A DNA stretch of 64,000 nt from Gammaproteobacteria bacterium (GTDB lineage: Bacteria > Pseudomonadota > Gammaproteobacteria > Steroidobacterales > GCA-2729495). The first letter of the stretch is position 1, and every line of letters begins with the position of its first letter. Positions 27,909 to 36,281 of the stretch are shown here, piece after piece. Location of the stretch: contig VGVH01000003.1 of assembly GCA_016874095.1 (NCBI GenBank), positions 62,001 to 126,000 on the forward strand, read 5' to 3'. The notes below the pieces were generated by a model. It saw only the letters and a program-made list of their open reading frames with translations, was not told the DNA's origin and made no database searches. A program made the position numbers and the translations under genes.

Positions 27909-27924
27909 ATTTCCTCGAGGCCGC

Positions 27925-30303
27925 CTATTCGCGGTCGCGCTGCGAGCTGTTGTCGCTGCTGCCGGACGACCAGACCGTATAGCTTTTCGGCCCACTCGAC
28001 GCAGGGGGCGGCTCCCAGGCCGGAGGCGCGGCAGGCACTTCCCGTGGGACCTCCGCCACCGGTGCAGGACGCTCGGGAGCAGCCTGCGATGCCCACTCAT
28101 TCCCGGGATTCGACGGCCCGGCATCGCGGGTTGCACCACCTCGCTGGTTGTCGCGCTGCGGGCGATCTTCTCCGCCGCCGCCACGGCCTCGGCGGCGCGA
28201 ACGTGAGCGATCGCGCCGCCGCGAGCCGCCGTTGCCAGGTGTCTGCTGGGAAGCCTCGTTTCCAACCGCAGCGCTATCGCCGCCGGCCGGTCGCCGCTCA
28301 TGGTCCTGCCCGCCGCGGCGGCCTTCATGCCGATCGCGGAAGTGGCGCTGGCCGTCCTGTCCCTGCTGGCGCTGCGGCTGGCCGCCACGGCCGTCACCGC
28401 CACGGTGTTGCTGATCGCGGCGCTCCCGGAAGTCACGACCTTCTCCCCTGTGACGGTTGCGTTCATCGCGGCGGCGACCATGCTGCCCGCGATTGAGACC
28501 CGAGTCGTAGCGGCCATCCCGGCGCGGGCCGCGTTGACCGTCATTTGACCGGTCGTGCTTGATGGCTGGCCGCGCCGGTGTTTGCGCGGCGAACCATGCC
28601 TTGATCCGCGCGAACAGCCCGGGGCCGGCAGGTCGAGTTGCGGCTGCAAGCGGAGCAGCCTGTTCGGCGATTTCCGGCGGGGGCGGTGGTGCCGGCGTTG
28701 CGGGCATCGGCGGGACAACCGCCGGTTCCTCCGGCTTCACCCTCGCGGCAAGGAGGTCGAGCGACGCATCGGCCGGCGGTTGTTCCTGGGCCGCGAGCGT
28801 ATAGCTGGCGCCGACGTTTTCGGGAGCCGCTGTCTGATCGTCGCGAACGCGGCGGAGTGTGTAGTTCGGTGTCTCGAGCGCCGGATTGGCGACGAGAATC
28901 AGCTGCACGTTGTCGCGCTGCTCGATGATACGGATCCAGTCCCGTTTCTCATTGAGGAGGTATGTCGCAACGTCGACCGGCAGCTGCGCTATGACCTTGG
29001 AGCTGCGCTCCTTGCGCGCTTCCTCGCCGATCAGCCGCAGGATCGCCAGTGCCAGCGATTCGACGCCGCGGATCGATCCGGCGCCGTTGCAGCGCGGGCA
29101 TGTCTGGTGCGCCGATTCTCCGAGGGAAGGGCGCAGCCGTTGCCGCGACAGCTCCAGCAGGCCGAACCGGGATATGCGCCCAAGCTGAACACGGGCGCGA
29201 TCCATTTTCATCGCGTCACGCAGGCGATCTTCCACGGCTCGCTGGCTGCGTTGGGAGGACATGTCGATGAAGTCGACGACGAGCAGTCCACCAAGGTCCC
29301 GCAGCCGGCACTGCCGCGCAACCTCGTCCGCAGCCTCCAGATTGGTAGTTAGAGCCGTTTCCTCTATGTCGTCGCCCTTGGTGGCGCGGGCGGAGTTGAT
29401 GTCGATCGACACCAACGCTTCGGTCTGCTCGATAACAAGGCTGCCGCCTGACGGCAGAGTCACCATGTGCGAGAAGGCGGACTCGATCTGGCTTTCGATC
29501 TGGTAGCGGGTGAACAACGGCACCGGGTCGTTGTAAAGGCGCAGCTTCCGCAGGTTCTGCGGCATGGCGCGCTCCATGAACTGACGGGACTCTTCGTGCG
29601 TTGTCTCGTCATCGACGATGATCTCACCGACATCGTTGGTCAGGTGATCGCGCAATGCGCGAACGATCGCGTCGCTGTCCTGGAAGATCAGGAACGGAGC
29701 AGGGCGGCCTACCACTGCTTTCTTGATGGCCTCCCAGATGCCCAGGAGGTACTCCATGTCCCAGTTCAATTCCTCGATGCTGCGGCCGACACCCGCCGTG
29801 CGGATGATCACGCCCATGCCGCGTGGCACCTCAAGGTCGTGCATCGCTTCGCGGATTTCGTCGCGTTCCTCACCGCTGATGCGGCGGGAAACGCCACCAC
29901 CACGGGGGTTGTTCGGCATCAATACGATGAAGCGACCGGCAAGGCTGATGAACGTCGTGAGCGCAGCGCCCTTGTTGCCGCGTTCTTCCTTCTCGACCTG
30001 GACGACGATTTCCTGGCCTTCCCGCAGCAATTCGCGGATGTTCATCCGCCCGCCATCGGGTTCGGCGACGAAGTACTCGCGGGAGATTTCCTTCATGGGC
30101 AGGAAACCGTGACGGTCCGCCCCGTAGTCGACGAACGCGGCATCGAGGCTCTGCTCGATCCGCGTTATGCGGCCTTTATAGATATTCGCCTTGCGCTGTT
30201 CCTGCGATGGCGACTCGATGTCGAGGTCGTAGAGTTTCTGACCATCGACCATAGCTACGCGCAACTCTTCTTCCTGAGTTGCATTGATCAACATTCTTTT
30301 CAT
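27925..30303 (-). CDS. rne: Ribonuclease E
   Basis: This 792-residue endoribonuclease is the core of mRNA decay and rRNA/tRNA processing. The start ATG precedes [20 protein letters not shown], the standard RNase E N-terminus; an upstream ATG is rejected. Visible parts: S1 domain (about 35-125), DNase I-like catalytic region with Asp residues in [10 protein letters not shown] and [13 protein letters not shown], and the zinc-link [11 protein letters not shown]. The C-terminal region has an amphipathic segment [16 protein letters not shown] (likely membrane anchor) and then an Arg/Gly/Gln-rich, presumably RNA-binding tail. It is about 270 residues shorter than the E. coli enzyme, mostly in this tail. 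Confidence 0.96.
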   Translation of the reverse strand: MKRMLINATQEEELRVAMVDGQKLYDLDIESPSQEQRKANIYKGRITRIEQSLDAAFVDYGADRHGFLPMKEISREYFVAEPDGGRMNIRELLREGQEIVVQVEKEERGNKGAALTTFISLAGRFIVLMPNNPRGGGVSRRISGEERDEIREAMHDLEVPRGMGVIIRTAGVGRSIEELNWDMEYLLGIWEAIKKAVVGRPAPFLIFQDSDAIVRALRDHLTNDVGEIIVDDETTHEESRQFMERAMPQNLRKLRLYNDPVPLFTRYQIESQIESAFSHMVTLPSGGSLVIEQTEALVSIDINSARATKGDDIEETALTTNLEAADEVARQCRLRDLGGLLVVDFIDMSSQRSQRAVEDRLRDAMKMDRARVQLGRISRFGLLELSRQRLRPSLGESAHQTCPRCNGAGSIRGVESLALAILRLIGEEARKERSSKVIAQLPVDVATYLLNEKRDWIRIIEQRDNVQLILVANPALETPNYTLRRVRDDQTAAPENVGASYTLAAQEQPPADASLDLLAARVKPEEPAVVPPMPATPAPPPPPEIAEQAAPLAAATRPAGPGLFARIKAWFAAQTPARPAIKHDRSNDGQRGPRRDGRYDSGLNRGQHGRRRDERNRHRGEGRDFRERRDQQHRGGDGRGGQPQRQQGQDGQRHFRDRHEGRRGGQDHERRPAGGDSAAVGNEASQQTPGNGGSRRRDRSRSRRRGRGGGGEDRPQRDNQRGGATRDAGPSNPGNEWASQAAPERPAPVAEVPREVPAAPPAWEPPPASSGPKSYTVWSSGSSDNSSQRDRE

Positions 30304-30651
30304 AGGGCCCTGCCATTGGGTGTGGTGAGGGGGCCCCTGACTGGAGCGATCGCGCGGCCGAATAACGTGACGAGGCGTTCTGGCGGGATGCCAAAACACT
30401 CAGGACAGCCATGAAGGATACCCAGAGGTACCGGGTGAGATCAGCGGTTCTGTAGAACACCGGATCCGACATCAGGCTCGATCACGGGAATTCGTGGCGC
30501 GACGGATCCATGGGAAATGGATGCGCCAGCCAGGTCAGCCCATCAACTGGGCCTGCACACGCAGGCACCAGGAAAACTCATCGGCAGGAGGCAAATCGCT
30601 CAAGGCGGCTCGTCGCCCACCGATCACTATTGCGCGCACCAATGGCGCACG
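30304..30651 (-). promoter_or_regulatory. Long structured 5' leader of rne
   Basis: The stretch between rne and rluC holds no gene that I can support. If transcription starts near 30651, rne has a leader of about 348 bases, close to the long leader known for E. coli rne. Potential hairpins: GCCTGC/GCAGGC (30551-30566, 4-base loop), ATCCAT/ATGGAT (30506-30522) extendable with GGCGC/GCGCC, and GGGCCC (30305-30310) with GGGCCC (30331-30336), which would cover the ribosome-binding site. Feedback control by RNase E through leader structure is established in E. coli; here it is inferred. Confidence 0.5.
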
Positions 30652-30657
30652 GCGGCT

Positions 30658-30687
30658 AATATAGCAGAATCTGTCTTTCTCAATCAA
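30658..30687 (-). promoter_or_regulatory. Promoter of rne
   Basis: On the minus strand the -10 is TATATT, preceded by TGC, giving an extended -10 (TGCTATATT). A -35-like TTGATT lies 18 bases further upstream (30682-30687). It is the best promoter in the 398-base gap between rne and rluC. Confidence 0.55.
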
Positions 30688-30701
30688 TGGATTAGCGCAT
30701 C

Positions 30702-31673
30702 TTGAGCCGCAAATCGCGAGACCATCGATCTGCGCCGGTGCCATCGGTCCGCCAGGTCGCCGTTTCCGACGAGGAGGACGGTCGCCGGCTGGACAACTTT
30801 CTCCTGGCACGGCTGAAGGGGGTGCCGCGGGCGCATGTCTACCGGCTGATTCGCTCGGGCCAGGTCAGGGTCAACGGCGGCCGCGCTGGACCGCAGCAAC
30901 GGCTGGAATCCGGCAACCTCGTGCGCATTCCGCCCGTACGAACGGCCAGCGAGACGGGTTTTCGGGCAGCGGCCAATGGTGACGTCGGGTGGCTGGAGAG
31001 CCGCGTGTTGATCGAGGATGAAGATCTCATCGTCCTCGACAAGCCGGCGGGCCTTGCCGTGCACGGCGGCAGCGGTGTCGCGCTGGGTGCGATCGAACTG
31101 CTGCGGTTGCTGAGGCCGGATTGCCGCAGCTTGGGACTCGTCCACCGGCTTGACCGGGAAACCAGCGGCTGCCTCCTGGTTGCAAAGCGCGAATCGGGCC
31201 TGCGCAGGCTGCAGGCGCAGTTTCGCGAGGGAAGTACCGAGAAGCAGTATCTGGCACTGATGCATGGCCGACTACCCCGCGGAGGCAGTCTCGTTGACGC
31301 TGCGCTGCTGACCACTGAACGGCGCGGTGGTGAGCGGCATGTCCGCGTCGATCCGGCAGGAAAGCCGTCGCTGACCCGGTTCGAACCGGTCGAACGATTC
31401 GAGCACTCGACGCTTGCCCGCGTCACGTTGCTGACCGGGCGTACGCACCAGATTCGTGTCCACGCCGCACATATCGGCATGCCACTGGTCGGCGACGAGC
31501 GTTACGGTCAACTGCCTGATGCAGTGGCAGAAGCAGGCGAGCTCAGGAAACGCTTGTTCCTGCACGCGACATCCCTGTCGTTCCAGCACCCGCGCGAACC
31601 ACGCCGGATCGAGGCGGCGAGTGAGATTCCGGCAGACCTTGCTGCCTGTCTGTCGCGGCTGCGCCGTGCCTAG
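30702..31673 (+). CDS. rluC: 23S rRNA pseudouridine synthase (RluC type)
   Basis: This 323-residue enzyme of the RluA/RluC family makes pseudouridines 955, 2504 and 2580 in 23S rRNA if the RluC assignment is right. An S4 domain (about 17-80; GRRLDNFLLARLKGVPRAHV) is followed by the synthase domain with the catalytic motif LGLVHRLDRETSGCLLVAKR and later LTGRTHQIRVHAAHIGMPLVGD. The divergent rne next to it supports RluC. The start is a TTG right after an in-frame stop; a GTG at 30738 is an alternative, and neither has a strong ribosome-binding site. Its stop shares the palindrome CTAG with the maf stop. Confidence 0.93.
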   Translation: MSRKSRDHRSAPVPSVRQVAVSDEEDGRRLDNFLLARLKGVPRAHVYRLIRSGQVRVNGGRAGPQQRLESGNLVRIPPVRTASETGFRAAANGDVGWLESRVLIEDEDLIVLDKPAGLAVHGGSGVALGAIELLRLLRPDCRSLGLVHRLDRETSGCLLVAKRESGLRRLQAQFREGSTEKQYLALMHGRLPRGGSLVDAALLTTERRGGERHVRVDPAGKPSLTRFEPVERFEHSTLARVTLLTGRTHQIRVHAAHIGMPLVGDERYGQLPDAVAEAGELRKRLFLHATSLSFQHPREPRRIEAASEIPADLAACLSRLRRA

Positions 31674-32284
31674 AGCACGCTGACCCCGTGGCGGGGCAGT
31701 GCGTCGGCCAGCCAGATGAGCGGCAGTCCCTGGATGGCGGATGGATCCCGGGTCGTGACCGCGCTGAACAATGCGATACCGAGGCTCTCGAACTTGAAGC
31801 TGCCGGCGCAGTCGTAGGGCCGCTCGCGCTCGACGTATCGCTCGATCGCGTCTGCTGACAATTGACGAAACTGCAGCCGGGTGTCGTCGCGGTGCTCGCT
31901 GAGCGAATTTGCACCCGGCCCGATCACACAGACGGCGGTATGCAGCAGCAGTTGCCGCCCGGCGCACTGACCCAGCTGTTCGATCGCCCGCAGCCGGCCG
32001 CCCGGTTTGCCCAGACGCAGGTCCCCGCAGGCAGCCACCTGGTCGCTCCCGATGACCACGGCCAGAGGGTGCCTGGCAGCCACTGCGGCCGCTTTGGCTC
32101 GCGCGAGGCGGCTTGCCGTGGCAGCCGGGGCCTCGCCCGGCGCCGGCGCCTCGTCGATTCCCGGTACATCGACGATGAATGCCGGCAAGAGTCGCGAGAG
32201 CAGCTGGTGCCGGTACGCTGACCCCGAGGCCAGAACGACGGCGGGAGTCTGGCCCGTACGCGTATTGCGTGAAATGGAACTCAT
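31670..32284 (-). CDS. Maf-family nucleotide pyrophosphatase (YceF type)
   Basis: This 204-residue Maf protein hydrolyses non-canonical nucleoside triphosphates, the YceF branch preferring 7-methyl-GTP. Motifs: VVLASGSAYRHQLLSRL with the Ser-Arg-like loop at the N-terminus, the catalytic VIGSDQVAACGD (Asp and Gln as in YceF), and YVERERPYDCAGSFKFESLGI near residue 155. The Cys-Ala-Gly-Ser-Phe-Lys stretch points to YceF rather than to the dTTP/UTP form YhdE. It is divergent from yceD, with 59 bases between the starts. Usual length is 190-200. Confidence 0.92.
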   Translation of the reverse strand: MSSISRNTRTGQTPAVVLASGSAYRHQLLSRLLPAFIVDVPGIDEAPAPGEAPAATASRLARAKAAAVAARHPLAVVIGSDQVAACGDLRLGKPGGRLRAIEQLGQCAGRQLLLHTAVCVIGPGANSLSEHRDDTRLQFRQLSADAIERYVERERPYDCAGSFKFESLGIALFSAVTTRDPSAIQGLPLIWLADALPRHGVSVL

Positions 32285-32305
32285 CGCACTGAAAGCTAAA
32301 CCATT

Positions 32306-32334
32306 TTGACAGGGTTGGGACAGGCCCTTAAACT
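32306..32334 (+). promoter_or_regulatory. Promoter of the yceD-rpmF-plsX-fabH operon
   Basis: A perfect -35 (TTGACA) and a -10 (TAAACT, 4 of 6) are separated by 17 bases. The expected start of transcription, near 32341, is only about 3 bases before the ATG of yceD, so the message may be leaderless or nearly so. Confidence 0.6.
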
Positions 32335-32343
32335 GCCGCGTTT

Positions 32344-32883
32344 ATGCTCGCAGAGCACCTCGGGCCGATACAGCTGGCGGAGCTGGCTTCGCAGAAAGCC
32401 ACGCTGTCGGCCCGCACCCGGCCCGGGGAGTGGCCGCGACTGCGGACGATCGTCGCCGGGCATGACGGATCGACCGAGGATCGACTCGACGTTGACGTGA
32501 CGCTGTCACGTGGCACAGACGGTCTGGCGGTCGTTTCCGTGCAGGTCGATGGCGTACTGTCATTGACCTGTCAGCGCTGCCTCGGCGGGATCAGGATTCC
32601 GATTGACGTGGACGTGGTGCTGGCTGCTGTACCGACGCAAGAGCGGGCCGATGGACTCGAGGATCCGTTCGACAGCGTGCTGCTTGATGAGGATGGCGGG
32701 CTCGCATTGCGCAACGTCGTCGAGGACGAAGTCCTGGCCGGGTTGCCGATTGCGCCACTGCATGATAATGCGACCTGCGCGGCCGCACCTGCCGGGTCCA
32801 ATCAGGCGGTGACGACAGCTATCGAGACAACAAGGCCTTTCGCTGCGCTCGGCGAGTTGCTGGGACGCGGTCAAGGCCGATAG
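32344..32883 (+). CDS. yceD: YceD/DUF177 family protein, 23S rRNA accumulation factor
   Basis: This 179-residue protein of the DUF177 family is needed for normal 23S rRNA levels in E. coli and plants. The conserved core is LTCQRCLGGIRIPIDVDVVL (about 78-97), with the C-x-x-C pair, and the acidic box LRNVVEDEVLAGLPIAPLHDN, with a later Cys. It always precedes rpmF. The frame has a stop (TAA) 15 bases upstream of the ATG, so no longer form is possible, which makes the very short distance to the promoter real. Molecular function is not known. Confidence 0.9.
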   Translation: MLAEHLGPIQLAELASQKATLSARTRPGEWPRLRTIVAGHDGSTEDRLDVDVTLSRGTDGLAVVSVQVDGVLSLTCQRCLGGIRIPIDVDVVLAAVPTQERADGLEDPFDSVLLDEDGGLALRNVVEDEVLAGLPIAPLHDNATCAAAPAGSNQAVTTAIETTRPFAALGELLGRGQGR

Positions 32884-32907
32884 AGACAGATTCGAGGAGT
32901 AGCAGAA

Positions 32908-33096
32908 ATGGCAGTCCAGAAAAGCCGCAGGACACCTTCTACGCGCGGCATGCGCCGCGCGCACGACCGCTTGCAGAAGCCGGCAGTGTCCATCGAGCCC
33001 ACGACGGGGGAGACCCACCGACGTCATCACGTGAGCAAGGATGGTTATTACCGCGGCAAGAAGGTCGTGCAGACGACCGTCGAAAGCGCCGAGTAG
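32908..33096 (+). CDS. rpmF: Ribosomal protein bL32
   Basis: This is a 62-residue basic 50S protein. The N-terminus [19 protein letters not shown] is the standard L32 sequence (A-V-Q-x-x-x-x-T-x-S-x-R-x-x-R-R-x-H). The [20 protein letters not shown] stretch is also standard. No zinc-binding cysteines are present, so this is the C-minus form found in most gammaproteobacteria. A strong ribosome-binding site (GAGGAG) precedes the ATG. It lies between yceD and plsX as usual. Confidence 0.98.
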   Translation: MAVQKSRRTPSTRGMRRAHDRLQKPAVSIEPTTGETHRRHHVSKDGYYRGKKVVQTTVESAE

Positions 33097-33141
33097 TCCA
33101 GTCGGCTGACCACAGCCGACTCCAGCAACCACCCGCCGCCC

Positions 33142-34179
33142 GTGCCGACGGATACCGTCCCCGACATTGCCGGACCGGCGGCGACCATCGCCATCGACGT
33201 GCACGGCGGAGACCGCGGCGCCGATGTCTGCATTCCTGCCAGCCTGGCGATGCTGGCCCGCCAGCCTGATCTGCGGTTGCTGCTGGTCGGGCAGCGGGAG
33301 GTCATCGATCCGTTCCTGCAGCGCTCCGGGCCACCGGCCGAGCGCGTTGCCGTTCACGACGCCCGTCAGATCGTCGGCATGGACGAGCCGCCAGCCGATG
33401 CCTTGCGCAGGAAGAAAGACTCGTCGATGCGGGTTGCGATCGATCTTGTGAAGGCGGGACTCGCGGGTGCCTGTGTCAGTGCGGGCAACACCGGGGCGCT
33501 GATGGCGACAGCGCGCTTCGTGCTGAAGACGCTTCCCGGCATCGATCGGCCGGCAATCATGGCGCAGCTGCCGACGATGCACGGTCGCGTCTACATGCTG
33601 GACATGGGAGCCAACGCGGACTGTACGCGGGAGCACCTGTTCCAGTTCGCCGTGATGGGCAGCGTGGTTGCCAGTGATATCGAGAATATCCAGTTTCCAC
33701 GGATTGCCCTCCTGAATATCGGCGAGGAGGAGATCAAGGGAAACGAGACCGTGAAGCAGGCGGCTGCCCTGTTGTCCGCGAGCCACCTGAACTACGTCGG
33801 ATTCATCGAAGCGGACCGGATCCCGGAGCAGCGGGCAGACGTCGTCGTCTGCGATGGGTTTACGGGAAACGTGGCGCTGAAGTCGATGGAAGGAACGGCG
33901 CGACTGGTGCGGCATTTCCTGCGCGAGGGGTTCGGTGGCAGCCTCTACGGGCGCGTCGCCGGACTCGTCGCCGGCCCGGTCCTGAGGACACTCGGCAACC
34001 GCCTCGATCCGCGTCGCTATAATGGCGCCAGCCTTGTGGGACTCGACGGCATCGTCGTCAAGAGTCACGGGGGTGCCGATGAGTTGGCATTCGGGCAGGC
34101 GATCCATACGGCGATGATCGAAGTTTCCAGGCAGGTGCCAGAGCAGATCCGGCGATTGCTCGCCGAGCAGGTAGCCTGA
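33142..34179 (+). CDS. plsX: Phosphate acyltransferase PlsX
   Basis: This 345-residue peripheral enzyme converts acyl-ACP to acyl-phosphate for phospholipid synthesis. The glycine-rich N-terminal box reads AIDVHGGDRGADVCI, where most homologues have a D-A-M-G-G-D form; Val-His replace Ala-Met. Later boxes are normal: VSAGNTGALMATARFVLKTL, LDMGANADC, LLNIGEEEIKGNE and VCDGFTGNVALKSMEGTA. Start is a GTG, and the next Met in frame would cut into the conserved box. fabH follows with a 1-base gap. Confidence 0.95.
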   Translation: MPTDTVPDIAGPAATIAIDVHGGDRGADVCIPASLAMLARQPDLRLLLVGQREVIDPFLQRSGPPAERVAVHDARQIVGMDEPPADALRRKKDSSMRVAIDLVKAGLAGACVSAGNTGALMATARFVLKTLPGIDRPAIMAQLPTMHGRVYMLDMGANADCTREHLFQFAVMGSVVASDIENIQFPRIALLNIGEEEIKGNETVKQAAALLSASHLNYVGFIEADRIPEQRADVVVCDGFTGNVALKSMEGTARLVRHFLREGFGGSLYGRVAGLVAGPVLRTLGNRLDPRRYNGASLVGLDGIVVKSHGGADELAFGQAIHTAMIEVSRQVPEQIRRLLAEQVA

Positions 34180-34180
34180 G

Positions 34181-35149
34181 ATGTACTCGACTATTGCCGG
34201 CACCGGTCGCTATCTCCCTGAACGGGTTCTCAGTAACCACGATCTGGAAAAGATCGTAGACACCACCGACGAGTGGATTCGCGAGCGGACGGGTATCGAA
34301 CGCCGGCATATTGCCGCGCCTGGCGAGACTACCGCCGATCTTGCGGAAAAAGCTGCGCGCAGAGCCATGGAAGCCGCAGGCGTGACGCCTGCCGAGATCG
34401 ATTTCCTGGTGGTCGGTACAACCACGCCGGACGTGGTATTCCCGAACGTCGGTTGCCTTGTCCAGGAGCGGCTCGGTATCGCTGGATGTGCAGCGTTCAG
34501 CGTCGAAGCTGCGTGCAGCGGATTCATCTACGCATTGAGTGTTGCAGACCGGTTCGTTGCAACGGGCAAGTCGCGCTGTGCGCTGGTGATAGGTGCTGAA
34601 ACGCTTTCGCGCATTACCGACTGGAACGATCGGACGACCTGCGTGCTCTTCGGTGACGGGGCCGGTGCAGTCGTGCTCAAGCCGGCAGCAGAGCCGGGCA
34701 TCATTTCCACGCATCTCGCCGCCGATGGCGGCTACAAGGACCTGCTGTATCACCCGTACGGGCCATCGCGGCAGCGCGACCCGGAGCGTGATGTGGAAGG
34801 GCCTTTCATCCAGATGAAGGGCAACGAAGTCTTCAAGGTGGCGGTCAAGACACTGCAAGGCATCGTCGACGTCGCCCTGAAGGCGAATGGCATGGACCAG
34901 TCGGCCGTCAACTGGCTCATCCCGCACCAGGCCAACCTGCGCATCATTCAGGCAACGGCAAAGCGCCTCGGGCTGTCGATGGAGCGGGTGATCTGCACCT
35001 TGCAGGACCACGGCAATACCTCAGCTGCTTCGGTCCCGATGGCGCTCGACGTTGCGGTGCGCGATGGACGTATCCGTCGAGGCGACACCTTGCTGCTCGA
35101 GGCCTTCGGCGGCGGGCTTACCTGGGGTGCCTGCCTGCTGCGCTACTGA
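34181..35149 (+). CDS. fabH: 3-oxoacyl-ACP synthase III
   Basis: This 322-residue condensing enzyme starts fatty acid synthesis from acetyl-CoA and malonyl-ACP. The catalytic triad is visible: Cys112 in FSVEAACSGFIYAL, His in WLIPHQANLRII near residue 247, and Asn in DHGNTSAASVPMALD near 277. The Met-rich start YSTIAGTGRYLPERVLSN is standard. In most gammaproteobacteria fabD, fabG and acpP follow; here the next gene is an unrelated L,D-transpeptidase, so the fab cluster ends at fabH. Confidence 0.97.
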   Translation: MYSTIAGTGRYLPERVLSNHDLEKIVDTTDEWIRERTGIERRHIAAPGETTADLAEKAARRAMEAAGVTPAEIDFLVVGTTTPDVVFPNVGCLVQERLGIAGCAAFSVEAACSGFIYALSVADRFVATGKSRCALVIGAETLSRITDWNDRTTCVLFGDGAGAVVLKPAAEPGIISTHLAADGGYKDLLYHPYGPSRQRDPERDVEGPFIQMKGNEVFKVAVKTLQGIVDVALKANGMDQSAVNWLIPHQANLRIIQATAKRLGLSMERVICTLQDHGNTSAASVPMALDVAVRDGRIRRGDTLLLEAFGGGLTWGACLLRY

Positions 35150-35162
35150 AACTGTGGGCGAA

Positions 35163-36179
35163 ATGAAGTCGCAAAGTCATCGGTGGTGCGTGGCGCGCAA
35201 TCTCAATTGGTGTGCCGTCGTTGCATGCTTCGTCGGCTCGACCGCGGTATCGGTTTCCGCGCGGGCCGAGCTTTTGTTGCTCGATCCGTCGTCGGATCTC
35301 ATCGGTGCCATTGCGACTACGCGGGCCGACGCAGAGGACACCCTCACCGATATCGCCCGTCGCAGCGGCCTCGGTTATGAAGACATGCGACGCGCGAACC
35401 CCGGTGTCGATCCGTGGCTGCCGGGAACAGAAACCGACATTGTCCTCCCGACCCACTACGTGCTGCCGTCAACGGTGCGCAAGGGCGTCGTCGTCAATAT
35501 CGCGGAGTACCGCCTGTACTACTTCACGCAGGCCGAAGGGCGCGAAGTCGTTGCGACTTTCCCGGTCAGCATCGGCCGCATGGACTGGGAGACGCCGATC
35601 GGGCAGCACCGCATAACCGCCAAGCAGGTTCGCCCGGTCTGGTACCCGCCGGACAGCGTCAGGGCCGAACATGCGGCCGAGGGAGACATTCTGCCGCGTG
35701 CCATTCCTCCGGGGCCCGCCAACCCGCTCGGCGACTATGCCATCCGCCTCAGTCACTCGAGCTACCTGATCCACGGCACCAACAAGCCGGTTGGCATCGG
35801 CATGCAGGTGACCCATGGCTGCATCCGCATGTACCCGGAGGACATCGAGTGGTTGTTCCCGCAGCTGGCCGCCGACGCGACCGTTGAGATCGTCAACGAG
35901 CCCCTGAAATTCGGCTGGGATGGCGCGGATCTCTATTTCGAGGCGCACCCGCGGCTCGACGGCGACGGGGAACAGGATGCTGCCGGCCTGACCGGCGTGA
36001 CCTCACTTTACGTCCGTGCAACAACCGACAGGCCGGCTGTCGTCGACTGGGCGGTGATGGAGGAAGTCTATCGCGCGCGGCTCGGGATTCCGGTGCGGGT
36101 CGGCCGCGCCTTGGCCCCCGCGCGGGTATCGCCCGCCATCGCCCTGATGCAGGACGAATCGAAGTACCCCTTGCGCTGA
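35163..36179 (+). CDS. ErfK/YbiS-family L,D-transpeptidase
   Basis: This 338-residue periplasmic enzyme has an N-terminal signal segment (about residues 15-36, ending SVSARA), a LysM-like peptidoglycan-binding region (about 55-105; DTLTDIARRSGLGYEDMRRANPG is split here by length but is typical), and the YkuD catalytic domain. Catalytic residues are His204 (LIHGTNKPVG), His218 and Cys220 in THGCIRMYPEDIEW. This layout is that of E. coli ErfK, YbiS and YcfS, which attach Braun lipoprotein to peptidoglycan. It is convergent with an Lpp/OprI-like gene, sharing one terminator. An in-frame GTG at 35154 is an alternative start. Confidence 0.9.
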   Translation: MKSQSHRWCVARNLNWCAVVACFVGSTAVSVSARAELLLLDPSSDLIGAIATTRADAEDTLTDIARRSGLGYEDMRRANPGVDPWLPGTETDIVLPTHYVLPSTVRKGVVVNIAEYRLYYFTQAEGREVVATFPVSIGRMDWETPIGQHRITAKQVRPVWYPPDSVRAEHAAEGDILPRAIPPGPANPLGDYAIRLSHSSYLIHGTNKPVGIGMQVTHGCIRMYPEDIEWLFPQLAADATVEIVNEPLKFGWDGADLYFEAHPRLDGDGEQDAAGLTGVTSLYVRATTDRPAVVDWAVMEEVYRARLGIPVRVGRALAPARVSPAIALMQDESKYPLR

Positions 36180-36227
36180 GCCTCGGCCTGCTCCCGGTGG
36201 CCGGCTCCTCGCGCCGGTTTCGGCAAT

Positions 36228-36262
36228 AAAAAAAGGCCGCAGCTCTCGCTGCGGCCTTTTTT
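36228..36262. terminator. Bidirectional intrinsic terminator
   Basis: A perfect 9-bp stem GGCCGCAGC/GCTGCGGCC with a TCTC loop is flanked by seven A residues on one side and six T residues on the other. It can stop transcription in both directions, serving the L,D-transpeptidase gene on the plus strand and the lipoprotein gene on the minus strand. Confidence 0.95.
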
Positions 36263-36281
36263 CAAGCGTCAGTGCAGCGGG

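Noticed and set aside
30176..30472. A 98-codon frame in the rne leader that overlaps the rne start.
   Set aside because: No ribosome-binding site or family match, and it would run out of frame into rne. An upstream regulatory ORF cannot be excluded, but nothing supports it.
32560..34203. A 547-codon minus-strand frame.
   Set aside because: Opposite yceD, rpmF and plsX, which are certain. Composition is that of an antisense frame.
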